From the NCBI GenBank assembly GCA_001642005.1, contig LWCA01000330.1, positions 1 to 32,092 of the forward strand: a stretch of DNA of 32,092 nt, read 5' to 3'. Source of the stretch: Intoshia linei. Its lineage: Eukaryota > Orthonectida > Rhopaluridae. Made by a program: the position numbers and the translations under genes. Below are positions 12,301-21,131 of this stretch, in pieces (positions within the stretch are counted from its first letter, which is position 1; each line of letters starts with the position of its first letter). The notes under the pieces are model-generated. The model saw nothing but the letters and a program-made list of their open reading frames with translations. It did not search any database and was not told where the DNA came from.

Positions 12301-15300
12301 GGGAACGTTTATGATAGTATTTTGATTTATAGAGCACCCGTATTCAAATCCATATCAGTTTAGATAGAATGGTGTAATACAGTGCTGTGCACTCAAATTC
12401 GAACTATTGTACAGCTATATACAAACTAGTTTTCATGTATATTGAGCACAATGGTTATTATCCGAGTGCACAATATCGTATAATTCATGTTATAAATCAA
12501 AACACCCTGAATGCAAAGTTCAGGCTGAAATAGAAAAATATTTTTTTATATGACTCGTCAAATTTTTTGTTATGCCAAATTTGCTCGAAGACATAAACAT
12601 TTTGAACAGTCAAGTCATAAATTTGCTCACATTCTTCTTGGTATATTGTAATTATTCTAAAATTTTAATATTAGAAAATGAATAGAATACCTGAAAGTTT
12701 TGATAGTAAAATATATTTTGAAACGTATAGATTTGAATCTTTCTTTCCTGACGAAGTTTCTCCCAGATTGATTATTTTTCAGCAATCAGAGGACGAAGAA
12801 ATTTTTAAAAGAAAACGAGTCGATACAAGTAATTTTTTTACACATTAATCCTTATTTATATCAAGGTAACTATATTTATTAGAGCAGTATTTCGCAATCT
12901 TTATCAGTGTAGCTCTGCTTATAAGAAATTATACATTATAATGGTCCTTCCTTATTGTTGTGATAAACACTATTATTTATAATTTAATGACTGTCTTGTG
13001 ATTGGTGATTTTTGGAAATTTTCTTCAATATTTGATAATCGAAGATTAAATCTCCTTCGGAATATGTTAAATCGGTTTCGTTGTTTTGTTTTTAATTGAT
13101 TTACAACATTGAGTCCTTTTTCAGCAAAATATGAAGATAGAAACGCCAAAAATAAAAGTTATATTTCATTATAAAGAAATGGATAAATATTTTATTGCTT
13201 TGACTAAAAATTATTAGAGGTTACATTTTTAAATAGAATTTGAGCTTCACAATCATTTTTCAAAAATCAAATTTGAAACTGTGGCTGCATCAGTGACAAA
13301 TGTATTTACAACCCAATTCAGTACATACAATTCTATAATGTCCTTAAATCTAATTGTCATATCTTCATTATATCCAATTTGCATAATAATGTTTTTAAGA
13401 AGTTATATCCTGTTTTACATGATAGAAAAAATATTTTGACATCATATTATGACTAATTATTTATTATTTAAATGCATTATTTTAAATTAGATTCAATGAA
13501 TTCAATCATCCAGGAAGCTATACAGCAAAAGTCATTAATAATTAGTGATGAAAATGAAAAATTATTAAAAGAAGCCGACGATGTGGATTCAGATACCGAA
13601 AAAGGGGTTCATATAAACGATAATGCATCATATACATCATCCACATCAAATGTATCTGAGCAACAAAAAAAGGAGACCAAGGAAAGTGTTTATACATTTG
13701 AAAGATCTAGCGTCGTTTTAACACGTATCTTGGGAACAAAAGAACGGGTATCAGCAATTTTTCGTGTATCCAGGATAAACAGATTACAGAAATCTGATGC
13801 TTTATTAGTGTTTGGTATAGGTCGACTATACATTATTGACGGCTACACGGACTTTGGAGATGGAAGTATAGTAGATATAAACAGTATAGATCCAAAAAGT
13901 CAAGAACCAATAGTTCCATTAGCTCCATCAACTGAAAATACAAGCCAAATACGAGAAAACATCATTGTTAAATATAAGGACATATTAGACTGTAAGAAAC
14001 GTCGTTATATTTTGCAAAGAATAGGTCTCGAAATTTTTATATCGAATGGAAAAGTTATATTTTTAGTGTGTTGCAGAAAAGAGCGGAATTTAGTGTATAA
14101 TAAAATTTGTCTTAAAATAAAGAATCGAAAAAATCATTATTTACGAGGGATTATAAAAAATGAAGCAAATTTGACTGATGTAACCACTCAATGGGAAAAC
14201 GGAGAAATTAGTAATTTTGATTATCTAATGTATATTAATATTGAATCTGGTAGAACTTATAACGATTTAATGCAATATCCAATCTTTCCCTGGATTTTAT
14301 CAGATTATAAGTCAGATACGTTAAATTTAAATGATCCTAAAAGTTTTAGAGATTTAAGTAAACCTATGGGTGCTCAAGATGAAATCAGACTGAAAAAATT
14401 TAAGGAATCTAGAGAAGTGTTAAAGGAACATTACCCTGAAAAATCTGCATATTTGTATGGAACGCATTATCTATCCGCTGCTGTAGTCTGTAATTTTCTA
14501 ATAAGAATGGAACCTTTTTCTATCTGTTCCATAACTATTCAAGGAAATGAATTTGATACATCCGATCGTCTCTTTAAAAACATTTCTGAGGCATATAGTC
14601 TTGCTTCAAAATTAATTACACATGATGTTCGTGAATTGATACCAGAATTTTTTTATTTGCCCGACTATTTGATTAATATGAATAAATTCATGTTTGGTCA
14701 AACTCAAAACGGCAATTTGGTGGATAATGTTGTATTACCAAAATGGGCAAAAGAAGACCCACGAGAGTTTATTCGTATGCACCGTGAAGCTTTAGAATGT
14801 GATTATGTTAGTGCCAATATTCATCGTTGGATAGATTTAATTTTTGGATATTGTCAACGTGGTAAAATGGCTGAAGAAAAAGACAACGTGTTTCATTCCT
14901 TGTTTTACGAAGGCACTGTAGATATTTTTTCACCTGAATATAAAAGTGACAATCTTATGTTACATTCCATAATAGACTTTATCAACAATTTTGGGCAAAT
15001 ACCGTCTCAACTCTTTGTAAAACCTCATGTTTGTAAAAAGCTAAACATGCAACGCATTTTAGTTTCAACGCGTATGACAAATTCTCTCTTTTCTGTTGAT
15101 TCTGATATGCCTATTAAACGAATTCCTATTTTTTACAATTATATTCATGCACTCCATCCATCCAACGATTTTATTAAAAAAATTAAATCTCCAGTAGGTT
15201 CAATTGTGACAGTTAAATCACAAAAAACTATTTATATTTCTGTTATTGGAAAAAATTCTTTATTGTTACCTCCAGATTATAAATATTACATTATGTGGAA

Positions 15301-18300
15301 TCAAGTCGATCATTCACTGAAATTTTTAGTTTTGGAAACTGATAAGGTCGTATTTTGTGCTGAACACTACAATTTAATTAATGTCACTATTGCTGCAGCC
15401 ACTAAAAAAAATACAATCATTTTGGGAACTAAAAGTGGTTTGTTGCATATTGCAGTAATTTTAAATATTGCAACGCCTAAAATGTCTATTTGGTTTATAA
15501 AAAAATTAACTTTACATACTTCTAAAATTACTTGTATATCTATTTCTTCGGATCAAAATGTTTTTCTCACATGTGATAATGATGGCAAATCAATTATTTG
15601 GAATTTAAGCAAATATACATATGTTAAAAAAATACAGGTTTGTAATCAACCCATTTCTTGTTGTTATATTAATCATACTAATGGGTACATTATTACTGCT
15701 ACAAAAACAAAAATTTATGTCTGGGATATCAATGGATGTTTTATTGTTGATACAACTCTAGATTCACCTCATACCTATATTAATTGCATCAAAATGTCAC
15801 AAGTAATTTTTTTAATCATTAGATTACTTTACCCAGGTTTTTAACAAATATTTTAGCTGATTAATGATTTAATTTTAAAATTTATTGAAAATTATTAGAT
15901 GATTTATTTAATCAATATTGAGATTTAAATTTTTTTGATGACTTGGAATAAACTATCAATAATATCTATAATTTTTTTTTGTAATTCTATGATCATTATG
16001 TATTAATGTTTTTGATTTTAATGAAATTATGTCCAAAAATACGCATGAATAGTAATTCATTTTTGACCTTGAAGGCATTATTATATTAAATTATCACTAC
16101 GAGGTTAAATTTTTTTTGTATGTTTACTGTAAATGGTAAACTACAAAAACGACACACATTAGTTAATTATAATTACGTACTTATGTATTGTACGAAGTAC
16201 TTCCACGGTATAATTATGTACTATGAACAGGAATTGGATTAATTTACATGGATCTCATTCTGTACTTACATTTTATATATCTTGTTATTTTTCAAATGTC
16301 ACATAAGATATTTTGGTGTCTAAGGGTTAATAATTAACGGTTAAGGTGTCAATTTTTATGTTTGATATTTCTGGCTTTCAGTTTTATAAGTTAATGGTTA
16401 GACGCATGCACAAATTATTAACCAGTTTTACTTTATATATATATTTATATGACTTACAAATATAATAATATACTACAATTAATTTATAGAAATTTTAATT
16501 TAACTGATTTTAGATGTATAACTGGAACAATAAAAATGTTATTATGGCAGGTTGTTCTGACGGAATTGTTAGAGTACTATTTTTAATGGATATATAATAT
16601 TGTAAAAACTAATAACATGACATATAAGTATAATACATCGTATTATTTTATAATGATAAAGTGCATTTAAACATAATTATTAATTTAAATGAAATTCTTT
16701 TATTACACTTTCCATTTCATTCAATCATAACTATTGAGATAGTCTTTTTCAAGATAATATTTTTTGTTTTTTATTTACTTATTAAATACTACAGCGTGTC
16801 CTATTTAAAAGTGTACACTTTAATGTATTTTTTATATTATGTAATGTACAAACTAAATAAAATTCTGTACTTTGTCGAAGAAATTAAAAATAGAAAAGAT
16901 AGAAAAATAATTGAACAAAAATGTTTATTGATGAATGAAATGATGCTTAAAAATTCTAGAAATCATATTAAAATATATTAAAAGTGGTGCTTTTGATAAA
17001 CTAGGATGGCAGCGTCATTCTTCTTTTATATTAACAGGCAATAATTTGGCTACTTATGGAACGGTCACATTTTTTTCTTATGGCAAGGCCTACAATGTGT
17101 TCACATAAATAACTGTGCTTTTTGTGTAAGTGCATTTTGAATTTTTTTCTACTTCATTAAAATATACCACACTAATAGATGATAAAATGCTTCATCTTAT
17201 CAAAAGATTCCCATTGATTCACCTGAAAAAATCTTATGGCATTATTTGTAACCGGTAAATATTCAGATATGGCCTTATTTTTTTATAGAAATATAGATTA
17301 ATTCAATTAATTGGGTTTTTCGCTAATAACTTCTAAAATTGATATGATCGAATCATAAGATGTATATCATCGTGATGTGATTTAAATTATAATTCTTTTA
17401 ATGTAGAAATATTATTGACGCATTTTTTTGTGTAATCTACAAGTCTATTTTTTTGTAGTGTTATTCAGTAAAAATTAACTTTATTTTTATAAAATGATGT
17501 TCGCGTTCATATAACATTGATTTCATATACTATCTTTTCTCGATTATAAGAAGTTTTCTTATATTCGAGAGTAGAAGGAAAAATTCTTATAATCAAAAAC
17601 AAGCAGACTTTTAAGCAGACCTTGAAAAATATAAAAAATACACTAAAAATTTTTTTCTAATTAGTATAAACTTATAAATTAGACATTCTATTGTATGAAG
17701 GAAGTTATTTTTTAGAAATAAATTGATATGTTGTCTATTTTTTGTTCAAAGTTCTTTTTTTCGAATACAAGCAGAAACTGCTTATATTAAAATTTTATCT
17801 AGTTAAAAATTTCACTGAAAATTTGTATTTCAGGGGTCTGCTTATAATCGAGAAAAGACAGTAGAACAAAATGTTTTGTATCGAAGTTAGGTAATTATTT
17901 TTTTTTATTGTCACTATGTTCACATTGAACTAAGTTATCACAAAGCAGTATTAGGTTATATTTGAGAAATTGATAAAGAGATACATAAAATGTAAATAGA
18001 TATATACATAAAATTGTACTATATTAATTTTTTATGAATGAATAAAATATTAACTCTGAACTACACAATGTATTTGATTTAAATTTTGTACATGGTTTAA
18101 CAGTATTAGTCGGAGTGAACTGAAAAATTTTTTTGAAGATTGCTATTCTTGTATTATATCCTTTGATTTTGCAATGCATGGAAATGGAATCTTGTCATCA
18201 TTATCGAATTCTTCCATTAGCCAATATATATTATTTATTTGTTTTATTTTTGTCATTTGTTTCGATAAATTTGTAGTATGTTTATGACAACCTAGATTGT

Positions 18301-21062
18301 ATAACTGCCAAATTTTCGATTCGTTTATTGAGAAATAATATAAAAAAAATAGAGATTAACCAGAATCTTTTGTCCAAGGATACACTTGATTCATATCAAT
18401 GTTATAATTTTTATCCAATATTTCATCGTCCAATTATAGTCAGTAATTTTGTCGAAATCAGGGAATTTGAGTGCTTGATGAAATTACTGGGGGTCACTTA
18501 TAAAAATTAAATTACACTGAAATGTTAATAAGTATTTTAGATGTGGAGTATCCGACACAGAAAACGACTATCTTTACCTTCGAAAATTGTTTCTCGTGGG
18601 TAATAATTATATTAATAATTAATGATGGATTCTTTCTAATAAAAATCTTTACAATTAAAATATATACTTGGTTCCAAAGACGACTGTTAACATATTTACG
18701 TATACTAGAAATTACATATCAAATTATATTATTTGTCATTCATATGAAGATTAAAAATTAAGAATTATGCATCGATAAAAATTAATTTTTTATCTAGAAA
18801 TTCCGTCAATTCCGAAGAAACACAATTTTGTCAAGCATTCCCATCCAATACCGACATTTTAATTTCTTATGAAGACTATGAAGAAAAATCCAGTGGTAAT
18901 TATTCTATAATACTCAAACATTGTTTTTGGAATTAGCTTCTCTTTTATGAACTATGTGCAGTCCAGTATTAATTCTGTTCATTTGTTTTTTTGTATGAAT
19001 TAATGATTATTGAGCAATGTTGAACGTTGATTGAAATTCCAAAACTGAATGGAAAATTGATGACATGATAATAATGATGATTTAATTAACTTAATGTTAA
19101 TAAAAGAAGGCCTTCAGAATTTGGTAGCAAATAATAAATAAAATAAAATTGTAACTTCCAAAAATGATATTAGAATAAAGTGAAATGCAATGATTTTTTG
19201 TCTAAACCAGTGTTACCATAGAATTAAACAACAAATATAGCAACTCAGTTTATTATATAATAACTAGGTTGACTGTTATGTACTACGTACAAACAGACCT
19301 AGCTCTGACGATGGCACATTTTTATTATACCAAAAAAATAAATTCACGTTGAAAATCTAACTAAAATCCACTATTCACTATTATCTATCCTTTAAAGGAG
19401 TAGTTATCAAATTTGTTTTAGGTGGAACCATCATATCACATTACTTTTTACTTTAAAGTGAATTATTCCACTTAATTTTGTGTTTAACATTTGCTTAAAG
19501 AATTTTAAAAACAATTGTTATCCCATTTTTTTAATTTATTAAACAGAATGTGTGTATAATATTAAAAATAAAGTAAAAACAGTCCAATCCTAAAAATCCC
19601 AAATTTATATTACATCTTTGGTCTAAACTGTACACATTTAATGCACTTTCAATCTCTACGTTATTGTATAAACTTTTATATTAATTTAATTTTAGTTGTC
19701 ACTTGGGAATGTTATTTAAAGTTGCGTGGAACATTAACAAAATTTACTTCCTATAAAAGACCAGATAACCACCAACCCGCATCTATCACCACAATATCTA
19801 TAACCTTGTAATTTATATTTATAAATATTTGTATTTAGTTTTAAAAACGTTTATCTTTCACAAACTTTTATATTATTTTAGAGACCATAAAATGATATTA
19901 ATTGGCGATTCACTTGGTCGCGTATTCTGTTGGGAAGTTCCATCATCTTCACCTTCCACTACTACGGATGTTTGGGTAGATGATGATTTTTGTGATAGTT
20001 GTAGCGATTGTTTAATCAAATTTACAGGTTTTATATTATATTAATTATAAAATTATAAATTCCAATCTTACTAAGATAGTGTGACCATAAAAATTAGTAC
20101 TTCACTTTTAGTTTAAATTTAAACTGAAATTTTGACAAAATTACATATCTATGATTGCAAAAAAATATTTTTGGCTTAAAATTGTCTCTAAATATACTAA
20201 AATGTATAGTATTACTTTTTCCTGGGCCAATTGTAAATCTGATTACGATATAAAGAGGGTTTATCAGAATTTAATATGAAAATACACTTTAAGAGTGAAA
20301 TTATATGTACAAATGAACAGTTGTTAACTATACAAGTTTAATATAAACAGGTGTATTACAACAACTAAGACTGAAGAACAAATCAATCTAAATACGTTCT
20401 CAAAAAAATTCAGATTCAGTAAATCTCTTATCTGCCATAAAAAAATATTATGAAGCGAGCATTAGTTACTTGAATTAATTTTTTTATCATATAGATCAGG
20501 GATGACAACAAAATCAAATGTGGAATGTTTATTTTGAGATATTTTTCTAAAATTATTTACTGGTGTTTTCTAATAAAAAAATTGTTAATCAACACCTTCC
20601 ATTGAAACCAAAACTAAATTATGATGGAACATGAGTAACAGTTTTTGAAATGAATTACCAATATTCATTGACCATACCTTTATATTTCAATTCCACGGTA
20701 GTCAACCTTTTTTATTTTAAATTTATTTTTAACATGAAAACACCTTTTGTCATTAGTAATGACTCATTACTGATTTAGATGGAGACTACTTTTATTTATT
20801 AGATGGAAATGTATTTTTTAATTATATATATCTATTTTAGCTAAAACAAGGAGACACCATTGCCGTTCTTGCGGCAACCTTTATTGTTCCAAGTAATTTT
20901 AATAATACATCCCCTACTTTTTTTATATGTATATTATTACGAATAATAATTTATAATTTTATTATATATTATAGTTGTTCATCACATGTTGCAATAATTA
21001 AAAAATTAAATTCTGATGAATTGATGCGAGTCTGTTTAAATTGTTTCAAAAAATTTAATTAA
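2923..21062 (+). CDS. WDFY3: WDFY3/ALFY-like BEACH-WD40-FYVE protein (blue cheese homologue), N-terminus incomplete
   Basis: This large gene encodes a homologue of the animal scaffold that links ubiquitinated cargo to the autophagy machinery on PI3P membranes. Exon segments: 2923-2988 (tentative), 3329-3384, 3424-5699, 6837-8496, 9858-10473, 10521-11368, 11407-11484, 11934-12066, 12115-12203, 12675-12828, 13491-15802, 16514-16573, 18277-18492, 18541-18599, 18798-18895, 19696-19807, 19882-20027, 20841-20892 and 20975-21062. Every junction uses GT/AG and preserves frame, giving about 3,038 residues against roughly 3,500 in human WDFY3. Domain order matches the family: helical repeats, lectin-like fold, helical repeats, PH-BEACH, BEACH, WD40, FYVE. 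A FYVE domain at the C-terminus separates WDFY3/4 from LYST, NBEA and LRBA. About 450 N-terminal residues were not found and may be lost, too diverged, or in unrecognised upstream exons. The protein is diverged outside BEACH and FYVE. Confidence 0.93.
3424..5699 (+). CDS. WDFY3-like gene, N-terminal helical region and start of lectin-like domain
   Basis: This exon is one long open segment of 758 codons plus two bases. The first two thirds encode a Leu/Ile/Phe-rich, largely helical region, as expected for the armadillo-like N-terminal half of BEACH proteins. From about 5280 the reading (SSFLGDDEHI, then FPPIRGLSFSSWFMF) marks the concanavalin A-like lectin fold that precedes the second helical region in WDFY3. 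WNHLVIVF near 5660 matches the family's conserved W-x-H-L-V strand. The exon ends at a GT at 5700 in phase 2 and joins to 6837 to form an Arg codon, restoring the expected YLNGAFV strand. Unspliced, the frame stops eight codons later. Confidence 0.88.
6150..6295 (+). repeat. dispersed repeat, copy 1 (inverted partner at 9303-9455)
   Basis: This stretch matches the reverse complement of 9303-9455. Shared blocks include ATGATTTTAAAATC, AACTCGTTTGATTTT, CGTAAGATGTGA and TTGGGAGGTTG, in the same order and with similar spacing. By eye identity is around 80%. Together the copies form inverted repeats flanking the 1,660-bp exon at 6837-8496. Confidence 0.8.
6340..6590 (+). pseudogene. mariner transposase N-terminal relic
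   Basis: From 6346 the frame reads WSKRFQDENYTLMNFHCSGR, followed by PSSVDLKQIKSEL. This matches the helix-turn-helix DNA-binding region of mariner transposases (W-F-x-R-F, then SGRPS). A TAA interrupts it near 6467. The frame then resumes and ends with KVKSEKLVPHLL, the segment that precedes the catalytic domain. The rest of the element is missing. It lies inside an intron and is clearly dead. Confidence 0.8.
6837..8496 (+). CDS. WDFY3-like gene, end of lectin-like domain and second helical region
   Basis: The exon encodes 553 codons plus one leading base. It starts with the remaining lectin-fold strands (LLLYLNGAFVDKRKLRYI, then NAYIGN). It continues with the family block that in human reads LGPTHFLEE...YVGSF, here KQGPVYLFEELLS and AYVGCF. 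The remainder is helical repeat sequence, with recognisable WDFY3 landmarks such as GGCKIFLALIAMSNS, LYDFDTWF and FCQFIISLVNLS. The acceptor at 6835-6836 and the donor at 8497-8498 both agree with homology. The donor is in phase 0 after Lys and fits the acceptor at 9856-9857. Confidence 0.92.
8497..9857 (+). other. 1,361-nt intron with repeat copy 2
   Basis: The intron holds the inverted partner of the 6150-6295 repeat at about 9303-9455 and a short TG run near 9220. I see no coding sequence. Short open frames across the repeat are part of the repeat and have no homology. Confidence 0.75.
9303..9455 (-). repeat. dispersed repeat, copy 2 (inverted partner of 6150-6295)
   Basis: In reverse complement this stretch aligns with 6150-6295 from the ATGATTTTAAAATC block to the GGGAGGTTG block. 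The copies differ by scattered substitutions and small indels. Unlike copy 1, it is not followed by recognisable mariner sequence. Confidence 0.8.
9858..11484 (+). CDS. WDFY3-like gene, three exons of the central helical region
   Basis: Exons 9858-10473, 10521-11368 and 11407-11484 are separated by introns of 47 and 38 nt. The first starts exactly after its AG in phase 0. It encodes helical sequence (INYMLYTLYKEFG, then DVDEYEDVDKEYVFDN). Its donor splits a Gly codon completed at 10521 (G-YWVKYKSS). The second ends at a GT after FNPQ. The 26-codon third exon contains KQKFAHQWLSFQNK, matching the WDFY3 segment of the form W-x-N-H-L-A-H-E-K-K. Without removal of these tiny introns the frame breaks at each point, which strongly supports them. 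Confidence 0.9.
11485..11933 (+). other. 449-nt intron
   Basis: AT-rich sequence between the 26-codon exon and the exon at 11934. I see no repeat or gene in it. Confidence 0.75.
11934..12828 (+). CDS. WDFY3-like gene, three short exons before the PH-BEACH domain
   Basis: Exons 11934-12066, 12115-12203 and 12675-12828 are separated by a 48-nt and a 471-nt intron. They encode NEWKNKEYEMLRNGTIMG, corresponding to the human EEWCQIECELLRERGLWG block. Next comes VRLGMNFIKEHHCNFYEQYP, corresponding to the human M-V-R-N-D-M-F-Y-N-H-Y-P block. The third exon is an acidic-basic linker (QQSEDEEIFKRKRVDT). Of two adjacent AGs at 12113-12118 only the first keeps frame. The last donor splits an Asn codon completed at 13491. 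Confidence 0.88.
12204..12674 (+). other. 471-nt intron carrying a MITE-like element
   Basis: About 185 bp of this intron (12320-12502) is bounded by 12-bp inverted repeats and is listed separately. Nothing else is apparent. Confidence 0.7.
12320..12502. mobile_element. MITE-like element with nested inverted repeats
   Basis: Outer arms TTTTGATTTATA (12320-12331) and TATAAATCAAAA (12491-12502) are perfect inverted repeats. A second pair, GTGCACTC (12387-12394) and GAGTGCAC (12464-12471), lies inside. There is no coding capacity. I could not identify a target duplication, so the superfamily is open. Confidence 0.5.
12829..13490 (+). other. 662-nt intron containing a hAT transposon relic
   Basis: Most of this intron is the decayed end of a hAT element on the opposite strand (12885-13150). 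The remainder up to the acceptor at 13489-13490 shows nothing recognisable. Confidence 0.75.
12885..13150 (-). pseudogene. hAT transposase C-terminal relic with element end
   Basis: On the minus strand from about 13130 down to the TAA at 12979-12977 the frame is open for about 50 codons. It reads AEKGLNVVNQLKTKQRNRF, then NLRLSNIEENFP. This matches the conserved C-terminal dimerisation segment of hAT transposases of the ZBED5/SCAND3-like type, where a K-x-R-N-R-L motif precedes an LRLSLTNIEP motif. The sequence CAGTATTTCGCAATC at 12885 resembles a hAT terminal repeat (CAGTGNTTC type), so this would be the 3' end of the element. The upstream part of the transposase is not recognisable. Confidence 0.7.
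13491..15802 (+). CDS. WDFY3-like gene, PH-BEACH, BEACH and first WD40 repeats
   Basis: This is the best conserved exon, 770 codons. It starts with a polar linker. The PH-BEACH domain follows, with SDALLVFGIGRLYIIDGYTD and KKRRYILQRIGLEIF, at about 13740-14160. The BEACH domain spans about 14180-15030. Diagnostic blocks are WENGEISNFDYLMYIN, GRTYNDLMQYPIFPWIL, DPKSFRDLSKPMGAQ, ELIPEFFYLP, PREFIRMHREALECDYVS, WIDLIFGY and FINNFGQIPSQLF. WD40 repeats begin at about 15190, including KSIIWNLSKYTYV and KIYVWDINGCF. BEACH domains mediate scaffold contacts in membrane trafficking. The exon ends after KMSQ at a phase-0 GT (15803). Confidence 0.96.
15803..16513 (+). other. 711-nt intron
   Basis: AT-rich sequence between two WD40 exons. 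I see no gene or clear repeat. Confidence 0.75.
16514..16573 (+). CDS. WDFY3-like gene, 20-codon WD40 exon
   Basis: The exon reads MYNWNNKNVIMAGCSDGIVR, matching the human WDFY3 block M-N-E-W-D-T-Q-N-V-I-V-T-G-H-S-D-G-V-V-R position for position. The usual His of the WD repeat is Cys here. It starts after the AG at 16512-16513 and ends at a phase-0 GT at 16574. Read through, the frame stops at a TAA seven codons later. Confidence 0.9.
16574..18276 (+). other. 1,703-nt intron carrying a Tc1/pogo-type MITE
   Basis: The largest intron of the gene. It contains the MITE at 17530-17861. An open frame at 16661-16981 is hydrophobic, AT-driven and without homology, so I do not annotate it as a gene. 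Confidence 0.7.
17530..17861. mobile_element. Tc1/mariner- or pogo-type MITE, 332 bp, TA target site
   Basis: The 21-bp termini at 17530-17550 (beginning CTATCTTTTCTCGATT) and 17841-17861 are inverted repeats matching at 20 of 21 positions. Both ends are flanked by TA, as in Tc1/mariner and pogo insertions. The CTCGATTATAAG core resembles pogo/Tigger-type terminal repeats. The core recurs internally (for example near 17558-17572, 17586-17610 and 17765-17795), giving subterminal hairpins. There is no coding capacity. Confidence 0.75.
18277..18895 (+). CDS. WDFY3-like gene, three exons of the WD40-FYVE linker
   Basis: Exons 18277-18492, 18541-18599 and 18798-18895 connect the 20-codon WD40 exon to the last WD40 block. 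The first starts exactly after its AG (YVYDNLDCITAKFSIRLL). Its donor at 18493 (GTCACT) is weak but leaves a 48-nt intron and phase 0. The second is basic (MWSIRHRKRLSLPSK) and its phase-2 end is completed by the third (NSVNSEETQFCQ, then DILISYEDYEEKSSG). In human WDFY3 this linker is longer and highly acidic and contains the GABARAP-binding DGFIFVNY motif. Here the equivalent position seems to be NTDILISY. Borders of the first exon are the least certain. Confidence 0.7.
18896..19695 (+). other. 800-nt intron carrying dispersed repeat copy A
   Basis: The 3' half of this intron is a repeat (19270-19597) that recurs inverted at 25089-25411. The rest is AT-rich with no gene. Confidence 0.75.
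19270..19597 (+). repeat. dispersed repeat, copy A (inverted partner at 25089-25411)
   Basis: About 325 bp match the reverse complement of 25089-25411 with, by eye, over 80% identity. Shared blocks include GACTGTTATGTACTA, AATAAATTCACGTTGAAAA, CCTTTAAAGGAGT, ATCACATTACTTTTTA, TTAAACAGAATGTGTG and AAAGTAAAAACAGTC. It has no coding capacity and lies in an intron. Probably a non-autonomous transposon. Confidence 0.85.
19696..21062 (+). CDS. WDFY3-like gene, last WD40 block and C-terminal FYVE domain
   Basis: Exons 19696-19807, 19882-20027, 20841-20892 and 20975-21062 follow one another with matching phases. The first two encode WECYLKLRGTLTKFTSYKRP and MILIGDSLGRVFCWEV, the final WD40 strands. 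The FYVE finger then reads through three exons: VWVDDDFCDSCSDC, TRRHHCRSCGNLYCSNC and MRVCLNCFKKFN, stop TAA at 21060. All three FYVE signatures are present: W-x-x-D (WVDD), R-R-H-H-C-R and R-V-C, and so are the eight zinc-binding cysteines. PI3P binding should be intact. The protein ends four residues after the last motif, shorter than human WDFY3. Confidence 0.95.
20028..20840 (+). other. 813-nt intron splitting the FYVE domain
   Basis: AT-rich intron between the first and second zinc-ligand pairs. It holds a 16-bp palindrome of A and T mostly (20110-20125), likely chance. No gene or transposon is recognised. Confidence 0.7.
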
Positions 21063-21112
21063 TTTATAAAAATATTATTGTATTTATACCATAAATATTG
21101 GTTTCGTTGTGT

Positions 21113-21118
21113 AATAAA
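21113..21118 (+). terminator. polyadenylation signal of the WDFY3-like gene
   Basis: AATAAA lies 50 nt after the TAA stop of the FYVE exon and 14 nt before the stop codon of the convergent gene. Processing would therefore occur inside, or at the end of, the opposing gene. On the other strand an AATAAA overlaps the opposing stop codon at about 21131-21136. Confidence 0.6.
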
Positions 21119-21131
21119 ATTTTAAAAAAAT

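Noticed and set aside
16661-16981. 106-codon open frame inside the largest WDFY3 intron
   Set aside because: Very Ile/Phe/Tyr/Leu-rich as AT-rich chance frames are, no family, no splice context, and it lies directly after a confirmed exon.
20110-20125. 16-bp AT palindrome in an intron
   Set aside because: Almost entirely A and T; expected often by chance at this composition.
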